From the NCBI RefSeq assembly GCF_014201715.1, contig NZ_JACHFD010000001.1, positions 124,001-188,000 of the forward strand: a stretch of 64,000 nucleotides of DNA, written 5' to 3'. Shown in pieces: positions 9,010 through 17,654 of this stretch (positions are counted from its first letter, which is position 1; the number at the start of each line of letters is the position of its first letter). This stretch comes from Haloferula luteola. GTDB lineage: Bacteria > Verrucomicrobiota > Verrucomicrobiia > Verrucomicrobiales > Akkermansiaceae. Both the position numbers and the translations under genes were made by a program. Under the pieces are notes generated by a model. The model saw only the letters and a program-made list of their open reading frames with translations, was not told where the DNA came from and did not search any database.

Positions 9010-11947
9010 AGATCACTCGGGGACGGTATTCAGCAGGATCGATGGCTCCAGAGGATGTGCGATCTCCTGGGTCGGCGAAAATTGTAAACACCTTGCGTGA
9101 TTCCGCCAGTACAACGGGTGCTGCAGTGGAGGTCGACTCACGGGGTGCCAAAGCCTGGCCTACCACCCAAACGCGGAAGTTTCGCGATCGTGGGGTCGTG
9201 GCGTTGTAGACTCTTTCGAAAATTTCCTCCGCGGCCGAATCGTCCCATTCGATCATGTCGCCAGCCTCCATCAACTTGGGATTCCCAAAAACGAGATCCT
9301 CATCTGCATCCTCGACGGAAGCGAGATCGGCGGCACAGGTGATCGGTCGACTGCGAATGATGGCATCGGCAATGATATCGGCCGGTTCGGATTTGCGCGG
9401 GGCTCCTTGATCGACCAGGCGAGTGGGTGGGGCCATGAGGGTGGTCGCCTGATGCGATCGCGTGATCTGCTCGGCAAGGGCTGGGTCCTGCTTGAGATTT
9501 CCGACGACCAACGCACGCAAGACATCGCGGGGAGCCGTATTGACGTTGACCTTCCCGTCGATTCTCACGAGAGACCCGGTCCAGTCCTCTTCGTCTCCAT
9601 CCATTCCTGCATGGAAGAGATCCAGCAAATGGGCGGCATGCTTTCCGGGAACCTGAAATCGGGGATGTTCTGGCCGACCAATCCGCAAGGTGTTGCCACC
9701 TCCGTATTGGTCGCTGGACGGGGAGGCATCGAGAACCAATGGCCAAATGTATTGGCCCGATGGCAGACTTCCGCCCCGAATGGCGCTGGTCTCTGCCGCT
9801 TTCTCATAGGTCGGCATCCACATGATGGGATCGTAAACCCGTCCGAGTTCCGACTCGGAAAAGAAGCGGCCTTGATTTGAAAGTCGAGTGGGCGCCTTGT
9901 CTTCTTCCGGAGAGGGCCATCCTTTCATGAACTGCTCCGCATCGGGGTCGATGCGTTCATCCCCCTTGGCGCTTCCGCGGCCGGCAGCGACCCCGGCAGG
10001 AATCGATCCAAACGAGCTGTTATGGCCACCATCGGGCCACTCTGATGGCATCACTCGGCCGTACACTTTCGGTTTTGTCGCTCCATCCCCTTGATAGATG
10101 TTTCCCCATCGAATGTTTCTACGGCCCGGGCTGTAGTTGTCAGGATAGTCATTCGGATCCTGATTGATGGTAATGTAGTAGGCCATCCGCGGATCACCCA
10201 TGTTGTTGACGTAGTCGAAGGAGACTTCCGAATAGCTGTGCCCGGAGACAGTGGCCCAAACGCCTTGGCGAGGCATCGCCATGGTGTCGAAGGGGTAATT
10301 CAAGGTCATGTCCGGGTGCTTCACGTTGCCGCGGGACTGATCAACGATCACGCCGTTCCAGCGCATGCGGTAGCCCACTTCGCCCTGATCCTCCCCCATC
10401 AACGTCATCGGACTGGTGACCCAAGCCGACGCAGGGCCTGCATCGATTTTGTAAAAAACCTCTCCACAGGAGATCACCCGGTATTCGTTGGGGCGCATCG
10501 TGATATTCTGACTCGGAAACCAGTAGTAGCCGTCGTTTTTGTCGAGCTGAGGAGTCGCGACATCCGGGTCCCCAAGCAAGTCGTCTCCGCCAAGGTTGAG
10601 ATCGGGGATCACTCCCAACGAGAAGGTATAGTTGGTCTCGTAACTGAGTTGAAACTCTCCCGTCACCTCCTGGTTGGTCATGTTCCAGAGTTCGACGAAG
10701 ACTTCACCCGAAAGGCTGACATACTTTCGGCCGTCGACAATTTTCACGTCCTCCCACCGAAATTTCACGAGGTGCTCACTCACCATCGGGAATCCATCGA
10801 TTCCGCGATACTGATCGGCTTTCACTCTCGGCTCGTTGTCCTCATCGGCGTAGTCAAACGCGTTGGCAGCGAGGGTTTCCAGATAGTTGTCGGGAAAGCC
10901 CCCCTTACGATCAACAAACTCTGGCAAGGCACGGTCCACCCAGTCGGCAAATTGAGTGACCGCAGCAGAGTCGGAGCCACTCCGCAGGAGTTGATTGAGG
11001 TTGAGCTTCGGCTGACCGGCGACTTGCTCGGAAATCCCCGCAGCAAAAGGAACCGTTGGACGCTCGTCGTATGGCTGCACCCCGGCGACCGCATTCTGTT
11101 CGATGGAGGAGGCCAGGTCGTCATCGAGTTTGCCCTCTTCGTTTCGAGTCAATGGAGGGGTTACCCCCACCGCAGCGAGCACCGACCCCGGTGAAATCAA
11201 GAGATCGCGTGATTCCTCCAAGCGATCATCCACCCTGCTTGAATCATCATCTTCCGTGTTGTCGGGATCCAAGGCATAGAAAGCGGCCTCGGTTCCCTCT
11301 CGGCGCGAAGTGTCTGAATTCCACGCCAAACCCGGTGCCGTGGCGGGATACTCCACCCGCTCTTGCTCGGTGTTGACTTGGGTCGCGTCGAGCTTGCCCT
11401 GCAAATCCTCCACCCAAAAGGCATAGCGACCCACCACTTGGTCATCGTCATCTGTCACATCGATCCAACGTGCCCGCGCATCCTCTTTCCAGGGGAGGGT
11501 CGTGAATGAAGTGGTGTCCTCGCCCAAATATGAGGAAACGGGCGAAATGTCGGTGAGATCCGATGCTGAGAACTCCTCAGTCTGACCGGAAAACAGGGGC
11601 GTCACTTCAAAGTCCACTTCCTCTCCCCCACCCTTTCCCCGGGCAAGGAACAAGTAATCGAGCCCGTCTTTGAGGGCTTCGGTGTTGGCTTCGTCGGTCT
11701 TCGAGAAAACCAGGTAATCATCATTATCGGTAAGTTCGCGCAGTCGCGTCCGAACATCCTCCATGCCCGATTCCGCCATCCACTCGGCGCGCTTCACGTC
11801 GACGTAGGAACGAGCGGTCTTTCGTTCGATTCCCACCAAGGCCAGCAAGCCGACGGTAAGCAGCAAGATCGCCGCCATCACCACCAGAACCGCGGCGAGT
11901 GTGAACCCGCGCCTATGAGGGGTGCGCGAAGTTTTGGATGACTTCAT
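8993..11947 (-). CDS. Large pseudopilin-like protein (Verru_Chthon cassette protein A-like)
   Basis: A protein of about 984 residues starting at MKSSKTSRTP. The N-terminus carries a prepilin peptidase site HRRG|FTLAAV followed by a hydrophobic helix (VVMAAILLLTVGLLALVGI) and AESGMEDVRTRL, as in PilX/GspK-type minor pilins and TIGR02600-type proteins. The +5 Glu of classical pilins is replaced by Ala (FTLAA). The rest is a large extracytoplasmic region with no recognised enzyme motif. Near the C-terminus, GKVNVNTAPRDVLRALV resembles the helix-hairpin-like segment of GspK. An upstream ATG (11977) is possible, but MKSS keeps a normal leader. The gene overlaps the preceding one by 35 nt and the next by 17 nt, so this is a tight operon. 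Confidence 0.75.
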   Translation of the reverse strand: MKSSKTSRTPHRRGFTLAAVLVVMAAILLLTVGLLALVGIERKTARSYVDVKRAEWMAESGMEDVRTRLRELTDNDDYLVFSKTDEANTEALKDGLDYLFLARGKGGGEEVDFEVTPLFSGQTEEFSASDLTDISPVSSYLGEDTTSFTTLPWKEDARARWIDVTDDDDQVVGRYAFWVEDLQGKLDATQVNTEQERVEYPATAPGLAWNSDTSRREGTEAAFYALDPDNTEDDDSSRVDDRLEESRDLLISPGSVLAAVGVTPPLTRNEEGKLDDDLASSIEQNAVAGVQPYDERPTVPFAAGISEQVAGQPKLNLNQLLRSGSDSAAVTQFADWVDRALPEFVDRKGGFPDNYLETLAANAFDYADEDNEPRVKADQYRGIDGFPMVSEHLVKFRWEDVKIVDGRKYVSLSGEVFVELWNMTNQEVTGEFQLSYETNYTFSLGVIPDLNLGGDDLLGDPDVATPQLDKNDGYYWFPSQNITMRPNEYRVISCGEVFYKIDAGPASAWVTSPMTLMGEDQGEVGYRMRWNGVIVDQSRGNVKHPDMTLNYPFDTMAMPRQGVWATVSGHSYSEVSFDYVNNMGDPRMAYYITINQDPNDYPDNYSPGRRNIRWGNIYQGDGATKPKVYGRVMPSEWPDGGHNSSFGSIPAGVAAGRGSAKGDERIDPDAEQFMKGWPSPEEDKAPTRLSNQGRFFSESELGRVYDPIMWMPTYEKAAETSAIRGGSLPSGQYIWPLVLDASPSSDQYGGGNTLRIGRPEHPRFQVPGKHAAHLLDLFHAGMDGDEEDWTGSLVRIDGKVNVNTAPRDVLRALVVGNLKQDPALAEQITRSHQATTLMAPPTRLVDQGAPRKSEPADIIADAIIRSRPITCAADLASVEDADEDLVFGNPKLMEAGDMIEWDDSAAEEIFERVYNATTPRSRNFRVWVVGQALAPRESTSTAAPVVLAESRKVFTIFADPGDRTSSGAIDPAEYRPRVIYENDF

Positions 11948-12653
11948 AGAATTCCACTTGGTTGGATTCCTCCACATGTTCGGAATCGGGGATCAATCGA
12001 CTTTGTTCCCAATCTTCTGAACGCATCAGTTTCGCGGCCAACTCGCGCCGGGCGAGCAAAAGTTTCAATCGAAAGGCTTCCGGTTGAGTGGTGCCGGAAC
12101 TCATTTCCCCCTCCTCCATGTCGTGCCACTCCCCACTCTCCATCCGCCTCAGTGGCGTGACTCCGAAGGACAAAACTCCAAAGGCAACCGGTTCGTCCGC
12201 ATCCGTTTTGCCAAATAGAGATGCCACATTGCCTTCTTTCACGGCTTCGAATGTCGCTTGGCTATTGCGAAACCCTCGCATCAGGCAACGAACCATGCGC
12301 CCCCCGGTATCGAGATCGGCCACGTAATAGACCGTGGCACAGAGATCTCCGATGCGCTCGTCGTCACTTTGGGCGTCGTCCGGCTGCAGCATCAAGAAGC
12401 CGAGTTGATCGAGCGCCCGGTCTTCCCCTTCGTGTTTCACCAAGGTGTCACGGTGCCACACGGCCCGCGAAAGGTCTTCGCCGATCTGGGTGAGGGACGC
12501 GCGGGCTTCGCGCTCCGAGGTGATGCCATCCGTATTGCGACCGTAGCCTTTGCCCGCAGAATCGAGACTCGAAACCGCCAATAAAAGCACGACCATGCCG
12601 ATGCCCATGGCGACCAACAATTCGATCAACGTGAAACCTCGGGCTCTCGTCAC
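11913..12653 (-). CDS. Pseudopilin-like protein (Verru_Chthon cassette protein C-like)
   Basis: A 246-residue minor-pilin-like protein. The leader MTRARG|FTLIELLVAMGIG has the prepilin cleavage Gly, Phe+1 and Glu+5, then a hydrophobic helix. The following pattern, an SLDSAGKGYGRNTDG segment then SEREARASLTQIGEDLSRAVWH, resembles TIGR02599-type proteins, where an 'EAR..F..i...LS.A' helix follows the pilin helix, and also GspJ-type pseudopilins. Its ATG overlaps the upstream TGA as ATGA. Export by the prepilin peptidase and a type II secretion-like assembly ATPase is expected, but neither is encoded in this window. Confidence 0.78.
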   Translation of the reverse strand: MTRARGFTLIELLVAMGIGMVVLLLAVSSLDSAGKGYGRNTDGITSEREARASLTQIGEDLSRAVWHRDTLVKHEGEDRALDQLGFLMLQPDDAQSDDERIGDLCATVYYVADLDTGGRMVRCLMRGFRNSQATFEAVKEGNVASLFGKTDADEPVAFGVLSFGVTPLRRMESGEWHDMEEGEMSSGTTQPEAFRLKLLLARRELAAKLMRSEDWEQSRLIPDSEHVEESNQVEFYEVIQNFAHPS

Positions 12654-13144
12654 GGCAGCAATGTGTGGAAACTGACCTCCTTGCGTTTCTTCGCGGCACG
12701 GATTGCCGGGTGCGCAATCTTCACCGTCACCAAGGTTCCCCGCTCCGTCGTGCGGGTGGTTGCCAAGGCGACAAAATACACCTCCTCCTGACCTGCGGTC
12801 GGCCTGACGCCGTTTTCATACTCATCGTCTCCTAAGGGGCCGATCAGCGACCCATCGCGGGAAAACCCCAAGGGTTTGGCACCGGAACCTTCAGAAAGAA
12901 CCGGGAACTCGTCCAATTTTCCATAAACGGCAGACGTCCCACTACGGGCCTGCTCCAACTCCATTTTGACGTATTCGGCAATCGCGGGAGCACGGGTCTC
13001 GGCTCTCGCCACGCGCGTTTCATCGCCAGCTTTGGTCATGGCCGCCAAAGACAGGGGAATGGCCACGGCCAGCACGGCCACCGCCACCACCGTCTCGACT
13101 AATGAAACCCCAGCAGGGGTTTTGCTACGAAATCCGTTCCTCAT
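12650..13144 (-). CDS. Pseudopilin-like protein (Verru_Chthon cassette protein B-like)
   Basis: The start at 13144 (MRNGFRSKTPAG) was chosen because its ATG overlaps the upstream TGA as ATGA; an ATG 15 nt further upstream would overlap more. The 164-residue product has the leader TPAG|VSLVETVVAVAVLAVAIPLSLAA, where Val replaces Phe at +1 and Glu+5 is kept, as in GspI/TIGR02598-type pseudopilins. The mature part is short and contains SGAKPLGFSRDGSLIGP and EEVYFVALATT. Position two in the five-gene operon matches the B slot of the cassette. Confidence 0.75.
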   Translation of the reverse strand: MRNGFRSKTPAGVSLVETVVAVAVLAVAIPLSLAAMTKAGDETRVARAETRAPAIAEYVKMELEQARSGTSAVYGKLDEFPVLSEGSGAKPLGFSRDGSLIGPLGDDEYENGVRPTAGQEEVYFVALATTRTTERGTLVTVKIAHPAIRAAKKRKEVSFHTLLP

Positions 13145-13791
13145 TGGCTCAATATCCATGGCCTCGCAACCACCCTCCCAATCCGAATCACCGTCCTTCC
13201 CTCTCGATGAATGAATTCTCCGTGCTGGTGCACACCCGATGCAAGAATGACCACCATGGGTTTCGAGCCCTTCGGAGATAGCATGCCGCCGCGAGCAGAA
13301 AATACCACCATGGGAAGTTCCGCCTGAAGATCTCCATTTCTCCAGGTCAACGAGGTGCGCTCCGAATCGACGACATTTTCCAGCGAATCGAACTCCCCGG
13401 CCTGAAATCCCACCCCTCCCGGAAGCCCCTGCCAGCGCTGAATCTGAGTTCCCGTGACGGGCTCTCCCGACACCCAATCATCCAATTCGAAGAGGCCCAA
13501 CCGGCACACCTCGTCACCCATTCCCGCCTCCCCAGGAGACACCAAAACCAAGGCCACCGGCTTACGGCGAGTGATGGCGGTGGTCCGTGCCTGCTCCACC
13601 ATGGCCGCAAACTTCTCAGTGCCGGTTTTGACGGCCTCCGCTGAGGTCCGTCGAAACAGGCTCGCACCGACGGCTAGCAAGGTCGCGGTGATGCCCACCA
13701 CCACGAGCAATTCGATCAGGGTAAAGCCCACGGGTCTCCGGGTCCGGAGACGCGCCGGACCTTGGGTCTCATGAAGGAGGCTCATTCCCAT
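13141..13791 (-). CDS. Pseudopilin-like protein (Verru_Chthon cassette protein D-like, GspH type)
   Basis: First gene of the operon, with a 216-residue product. A basic leader (ARLRTRRPVG) precedes the prepilin cleavage site and FTLIELLVVVGITATLLAVG. The segment after the helix, EKFAAMVEQARTTAITRRKPVALVLVSP, is the GspH/TIGR02596-type pattern in which a long helix is followed by a strand rich in R-x-P-V. The start at 13791 has a second ATG two codons later; neither has a Shine-Dalgarno. The 129 nt separating it from the divergent gene at 13921 must contain the operon promoter, but no clear -35/-10 pair was seen. Confidence 0.78.
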   Translation of the reverse strand: MGMSLLHETQGPARLRTRRPVGFTLIELLVVVGITATLLAVGASLFRRTSAEAVKTGTEKFAAMVEQARTTAITRRKPVALVLVSPGEAGMGDEVCRLGLFELDDWVSGEPVTGTQIQRWQGLPGGVGFQAGEFDSLENVVDSERTSLTWRNGDLQAELPMVVFSARGGMLSPKGSKPMVVILASGVHQHGEFIHREGRTVIRIGRVVARPWILSQ

Positions 13792-13920
13792 GGGTTACTA
13801 GAAAAAATCACGCTTTTGATCGTTCGCCAAGCCTCGCGATGCGAATCGCAGGATGTGACGATCCTGCCAACTTCGACCGCTTTGCAAGGGTCCCGATCTT
13901 GAACCACATAGGCAGTTTCC

Positions 13921-15645
13921 ATGCCGCCCAGCCTGAGACTCATTGATGCCATCGGGCCTTTCTTCCGAGGATACGAAAAATCCCGGATCAACTGGTCCAA
14001 AATCCCTTTCGAACACCTCCAGACTTTCGGTCCCGATCGCGAGGCTCAGTGGACGCGTATTCGGGCGGATCTGACACACTTTTGCCACGAAGTGCGTCGC
14101 ATCGGCTACACCGCCATCACCCTCGACGATTTGAGCCACCTCGCTCGCCATCCTCTGCATGAGGACGATGTGGCGGCGCGCATTGATGCCTTCCGGGAAG
14201 AATTCTCGCGACTCTTCGATTTGGTGCGCGCATCCGGCCTTGGGATCTACCTCACTTCGGACATCCTACCTCTGACTCCACGGCTAGAGGTGAGCCTCGG
14301 CCGGGACCGGGCGGCTCTCGACGCCTATTACGCCGAACTGGTCGAGCAGATCTTTTCGGATTTCCCTCAGGTGGACGGATTGATCCTCCGCATGGGGGAA
14401 AGCGATGGCAATGATGTGCGCGACCCGATCCGCACCCGTCTCCACCTCACCACGCCGGATCATACCAATCGCCTTTTGCGGGCACTGGTTCCGCTCGCCG
14501 AAAAGTATCAACGGCGTTTGATCCTAAGGACTTGGACGGTGGGCGCCTATCGTGTGGGGGACCTCATTTGGCACCGGCGGACGCTTGCTCGGACGCTAGA
14601 GGGGCTCGATTCCCCCCATTTCATCGTCTCCATGAAATACGGCGAGAGCGATTTCTTCCGTTATCTCCCGCTCAATCGTGCTTTCTTCAGAATTCCTCAC
14701 CCCAAGATCATCGAGTTCCAAGCCAGGAGGGAGTACGAAGGGGCTGGCGAGTTCCCTTGTCCCATAGGCACGGACTGCGAACGTTTCGCCGCCGAGCTGA
14801 AGCAAGCCGAGAACCTTGTTGGCTTCTCCACCTGGTGCCAAACCGGTGGTTGGCATCGCTTCCGACGTCTCGCCTTCCTTCCCGAGGCGGGAGACGACAC
14901 GTGGATTCGGCTCAATACCCATCTGATCCATGGCATTCTTGGTGAAGGCCAAACTACGGACGAAGTGATTCGCCATCACTTCGGCGTCGAGCGGGCTGCG
15001 GAGGTGATTGAGCTGGTCCGACATGCCGAAACCGTGGTTCGCGATTTGATGTATGTGCGGGAGTTCGCTTCCCAGAAGCTCTTCTTCCGCAGGGTCCGCA
15101 TCCCTCCTCTCATTCATCTCTACTGGGACTGCTTGTTCATCAATCATCCCGTACGCAAGATCCTCCGCCATCTGGTCCGAGATCCCGAGCGAGCGCTGCG
15201 CGAAGGAGAAGCGGCCTTTGCTCTCTTTCCCCGAATGGTCGAACTCGCCCGCCGCGCGGACTTACCGGTCGACGATCTCGAGCATTGGCGAGACCTGTGC
15301 GGACTCCTCTGCCTCGCTCGCCGTTACTATTTTCTTCCCTTTGAGGAAGAGATCGTCAGCGAACTCCGCGTGGCCAAGTCCGCCTACAAGAAGCGCTGGC
15401 CAAAGACCGTGCGGCAGCGCTATCGCATCAAGCTCTCCTTCCAGCCGTTCCGAGTGAAACGTCGCACTCTCGGATGGATGACCGGGTTGCTCCTGCGAAA
15501 GAAGAGAGGCTACCGCATCATCGACCACGTCTTCACCCTTCACCTCCTCGGGTTCATTTACCGTGCCTTCAAACCACGCCGGAAGCAGGACGTGCCGAAG
15601 TTTCTGCGGAAATCGGCCATGGGTATCGACTCGCTCTTCCATTGA
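13921..15645 (+). CDS. Putative TIM-barrel glycoside-hydrolase-like protein, unassigned family
   Basis: A 574-residue protein without a signal peptide, so probably cytoplasmic. Features reminiscent of alpha-glucuronidase-like barrels (GH67/GH115 neighbourhood) include VDGLILRMGESDGND, RLILRTWTVGAYRVGDLIW, FIVSMKYGESDFFRYLP, KIIEFQARREYEGAGEFPCP and FSTWCQTGGWHRF. The acidic residues in RMGESD and FQARREYEG are plausible catalytic candidates. The C-terminal 150 residues are very basic and helical (KKRWPKTVRQRYRIKL), unusual for a secreted polysaccharide hydrolase. It is divergent from the pseudopilin operon and convergent with another pseudopilin. The role is unknown; the family hint is an impression from motifs, not an alignment. 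Confidence 0.5.
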   Translation: MPPSLRLIDAIGPFFRGYEKSRINWSKIPFEHLQTFGPDREAQWTRIRADLTHFCHEVRRIGYTAITLDDLSHLARHPLHEDDVAARIDAFREEFSRLFDLVRASGLGIYLTSDILPLTPRLEVSLGRDRAALDAYYAELVEQIFSDFPQVDGLILRMGESDGNDVRDPIRTRLHLTTPDHTNRLLRALVPLAEKYQRRLILRTWTVGAYRVGDLIWHRRTLARTLEGLDSPHFIVSMKYGESDFFRYLPLNRAFFRIPHPKIIEFQARREYEGAGEFPCPIGTDCERFAAELKQAENLVGFSTWCQTGGWHRFRRLAFLPEAGDDTWIRLNTHLIHGILGEGQTTDEVIRHHFGVERAAEVIELVRHAETVVRDLMYVREFASQKLFFRRVRIPPLIHLYWDCLFINHPVRKILRHLVRDPERALREGEAAFALFPRMVELARRADLPVDDLEHWRDLCGLLCLARRYYFLPFEEEIVSELRVAKSAYKKRWPKTVRQRYRIKLSFQPFRVKRRTLGWMTGLLLRKKRGYRIIDHVFTLHLLGFIYRAFKPRRKQDVPKFLRKSAMGIDSLFH

Positions 15646-15655
15646 TCGGTGGCAC

Positions 15656-15685
15656 AAAAAACCCCGGCGGGCGCACCCACCGGGG
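15656..15685 (-). terminator. Rho-independent terminator of the GspG-like gene
   Basis: Two 10-nt arms at 15662-15671 and 15676-15685 pair (CCCCGGCGGG with CCCACCGGGG, one C-A mismatch) around a CGCA loop. On the minus strand the stem is followed by six T (15661 down to 15656). The T-run on that side marks it as the terminator of the minus-strand pseudopilin gene ending at 15730; no T-run follows on the plus strand. Confidence 0.85.
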
Positions 15686-15729
15686 ATCGAAAGTCATAGG
15701 CCGTGATTGCTTCTAGAGCAATCCGCTGA

Positions 15730-16320
15730 TCAGTTTTGCTTGGTGAAGGTCACCACGTCATCGGAGGTGCCTTCTTCGCCATCCGCACCAGGCGAATAGA
15801 CGGCGACTTGCTTGCCCCGCAGACGGTATTGCTTGCCGCCCATGGAGAAGCGCAGTTCGTCCTCATAGTCGAGGTTCAGCACCACCGTGAATGGGTTGCC
15901 AAAAGCATCAAAGAGGGCTTTCGGACCACGATCTCCGGTCTTGCTGCGAATGACGCCTCCCTTGTTGCCTTTGCCTTCTTGCGGGTCGAAATAGCGGTTC
16001 TTACGGCTGTTATCGAGGTCACGTTGGCCGTCCTCTTCCGCCATGAGAATTTTCAAAAGGTCTTCACCTTGCGAAGTATCGGTCTTGATCTCGTCTTGGG
16101 TGAAGTCAGGCAGCCGGTTGTAATCGTTGTAGAAATCATTCACCGCCTTCTCAAGTCCCGTGGCGAGGGTTTGGGACTGGACCGTGCGCGTCTTTTTCAT
16201 CGCTGCCGTCACACCGGCAAAGCTCATCGCAGCCAGAACGGCCACAATCGAGATCACCACGAGAAGTTCGATCAGGGTGAAACCGCGTCGTAGGGACGGG
16301 TGGGATTTTTGGGTCATCAT
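15730..16320 (-). CDS. GspG-type pseudopilin
   Basis: A 196-residue type II secretion/type IV pilus-like pseudopilin. The leader SLRRG|FTLIELLVVISIVAVLAAMSF has Phe+1 and Glu+5. The mature domain has AVNDFYNDYNRLPDF and DAFGNPFTVVLN, the major-pseudopilin pattern with a conserved D.WG.P-like turn, and ends with the acidic segment GADGEEGTSDD that resembles the calcium-binding loop of GspG. It is transcribed alone with its own terminator. Verrucomicrobia often carry many stand-alone pilin-leader proteins, so a role in a true type II secretion system is not proven. Confidence 0.82.
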   Translation of the reverse strand: MMTQKSHPSLRRGFTLIELLVVISIVAVLAAMSFAGVTAAMKKTRTVQSQTLATGLEKAVNDFYNDYNRLPDFTQDEIKTDTSQGEDLLKILMAEEDGQRDLDNSRKNRYFDPQEGKGNKGGVIRSKTGDRGPKALFDAFGNPFTVVLNLDYEDELRFSMGGKQYRLRGKQVAVYSPGADGEEGTSDDVVTFTKQN

Positions 16321-16485
16321 CGCAGGTTTTTTGGGATTCGTCGTCGCCCACTCGATTCACGAGCGGCTTGAGATAGGCGCAAGCTAGACCTGCTCGCTGG
16401 GGATCGCAAGCCCTCAGGCGATTGCTTCCTTCTTCGTTCACGATTTGCGGTTTCCTTGGCGAATTCCTTTCCCCAAGCTTCCGCC

Positions 16486-17001
16486 ATGCGACCACCTTCC
16501 CTGCAGATTCTTTCCGTCGAAGACGCCTTCGGACGCCAAGGCTGGCACTGTGAACCCGTCGAAGGCAAAGATGTCCTCCGTGCTGTTTTTTCCGGTCACC
16601 ATACCCGGATCGAGCTCATCGCCCAAGCCTACGCCCCGATGAATGCTCTTGCGATCATAGGAGAAGCCTCCCTGCCGGTGCAAGAAAGCCACCAAGCGGC
16701 CATTCTCGAACTCCTCGCCCGCGCCAACAAATCCCTCAATTTGGGAGGCTTCGAATTCGACCTCGATCGCAACCGATTGGTCTTTCGAATCACCAACCTC
16801 TTCGACCGCGAGAAGTATGACGCCGACATCATCACTTCCATGGTCCACTGCACCGTCGCTGAACTCGATCGCCTCTCCCCCTACGCCGTGACCGTCGTGC
16901 GCACGCCGGAGGACCTTCTCGACGATCTCGACCTCCAGCGTCTCCTGCAGCGCGAGGACCTGATTCCTCCGGTTCCCGGCGACGAAGATGATCTTCCTTG
17001 A
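16486..17001 (+). CDS. YbjN-like protein
   Basis: The product is 171 residues from MRPPSLQILS; an upstream ATG at 16456 would add ten residues. The pattern AAILELLARANKSLNLGGFEFDLDRNRLVFRITNLF is typical of YbjN-domain proteins (a type III secretion chaperone-like fold), which are small soluble proteins often called sensory transduction regulators on weak evidence. The C-terminus is acidic (VPGDEDDLP). It is followed by the PagL-like gene 52 nt downstream and may share its transcript. No catalytic motif is present. Confidence 0.55.
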   Translation: MRPPSLQILSVEDAFGRQGWHCEPVEGKDVLRAVFSGHHTRIELIAQAYAPMNALAIIGEASLPVQESHQAAILELLARANKSLNLGGFEFDLDRNRLVFRITNLFDREKYDADIITSMVHCTVAELDRLSPYAVTVVRTPEDLLDDLDLQRLLQREDLIPPVPGDEDDLP

Positions 17002-17053
17002 GCTGCGGGCCACTCCCCCCATTTTATTCGTCACTCGATCCCGCCCTCTCTCA

Positions 17054-17620
17054 ATGAAACTTCTGTCGCTCCTTCTGATTTTTCCCATCGCCGCCTTCGC
17101 GGATCATCCTTCGGATACTTGGGAAATCACGACCGAAACCGGATACCTCTGGAACATCGGTCACAACACTTCGATCGACTACGAGATCGTCCCCACTCAG
17201 CTCACCTTCCGGACTCCGGCCCAGCTTTTCTGGTGGGAAGGGGAGGATGGGGCACGCCTCATTGTCCGTGGACGCTACTCATTGATGATGGAATACTTCA
17301 CCGTCGGGCCGGAAACCGGCTATCTGGGAATATCAGGTGCGCCTTCGGTTGAATATTGGTTTCCCGGCTCCACCACCTCTGCGTTTTTCTCAATCGGTGG
17401 CGGGCTGGGCCTCACCGATTCGACTCGCGTTCCCGGCGGGCAGGGTCAGGATTTCACCTTGAATTGGTTCGCTAACCTTGGATTGCGCCAAGAACTCACC
17501 GAATGCCTATCGCTCCTCGGTGGGGCCTATTTTGTCCACCATTCCAACGGAGGGCAAACCTCACCCAATCCCGGGATCGATGCCCTCGGTTTCACCGTCG
17601 GTCTCGGCTACCGATTCTAG
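17054..17620 (+). CDS. PagL-like lipid A 3-O-deacylase / acyloxyacyl hydrolase
   Basis: Outer-membrane enzyme family that removes the 3-O-linked acyl chain of lipid A. The start at MKLLS gives a signal peptide (MKLLSLLLIFPIAAFA) and a 188-residue protein ending in Phe (GLGYRF), as expected for a beta-barrel. The active-site segment is VHHSNGGQTSPNPGID: His162-x-Ser164-Asn165, with the third triad position 14 residues after the His, exactly the PagL spacing. That third residue is Asp176 where characterised PagL has Glu. Alternating strands fill the rest. The in-frame ATG at 16988 is inside the previous gene and was rejected because it precedes the signal peptide by 22 polar residues. Confidence 0.8.
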   Translation: MKLLSLLLIFPIAAFADHPSDTWEITTETGYLWNIGHNTSIDYEIVPTQLTFRTPAQLFWWEGEDGARLIVRGRYSLMMEYFTVGPETGYLGISGAPSVEYWFPGSTTSAFFSIGGGLGLTDSTRVPGGQGQDFTLNWFANLGLRQELTECLSLLGGAYFVHHSNGGQTSPNPGIDALGFTVGLGYRF

Positions 17621-17654
17621 CCAAGCGCCGAAGTGCCGGCGCGCCTGATTTCCC

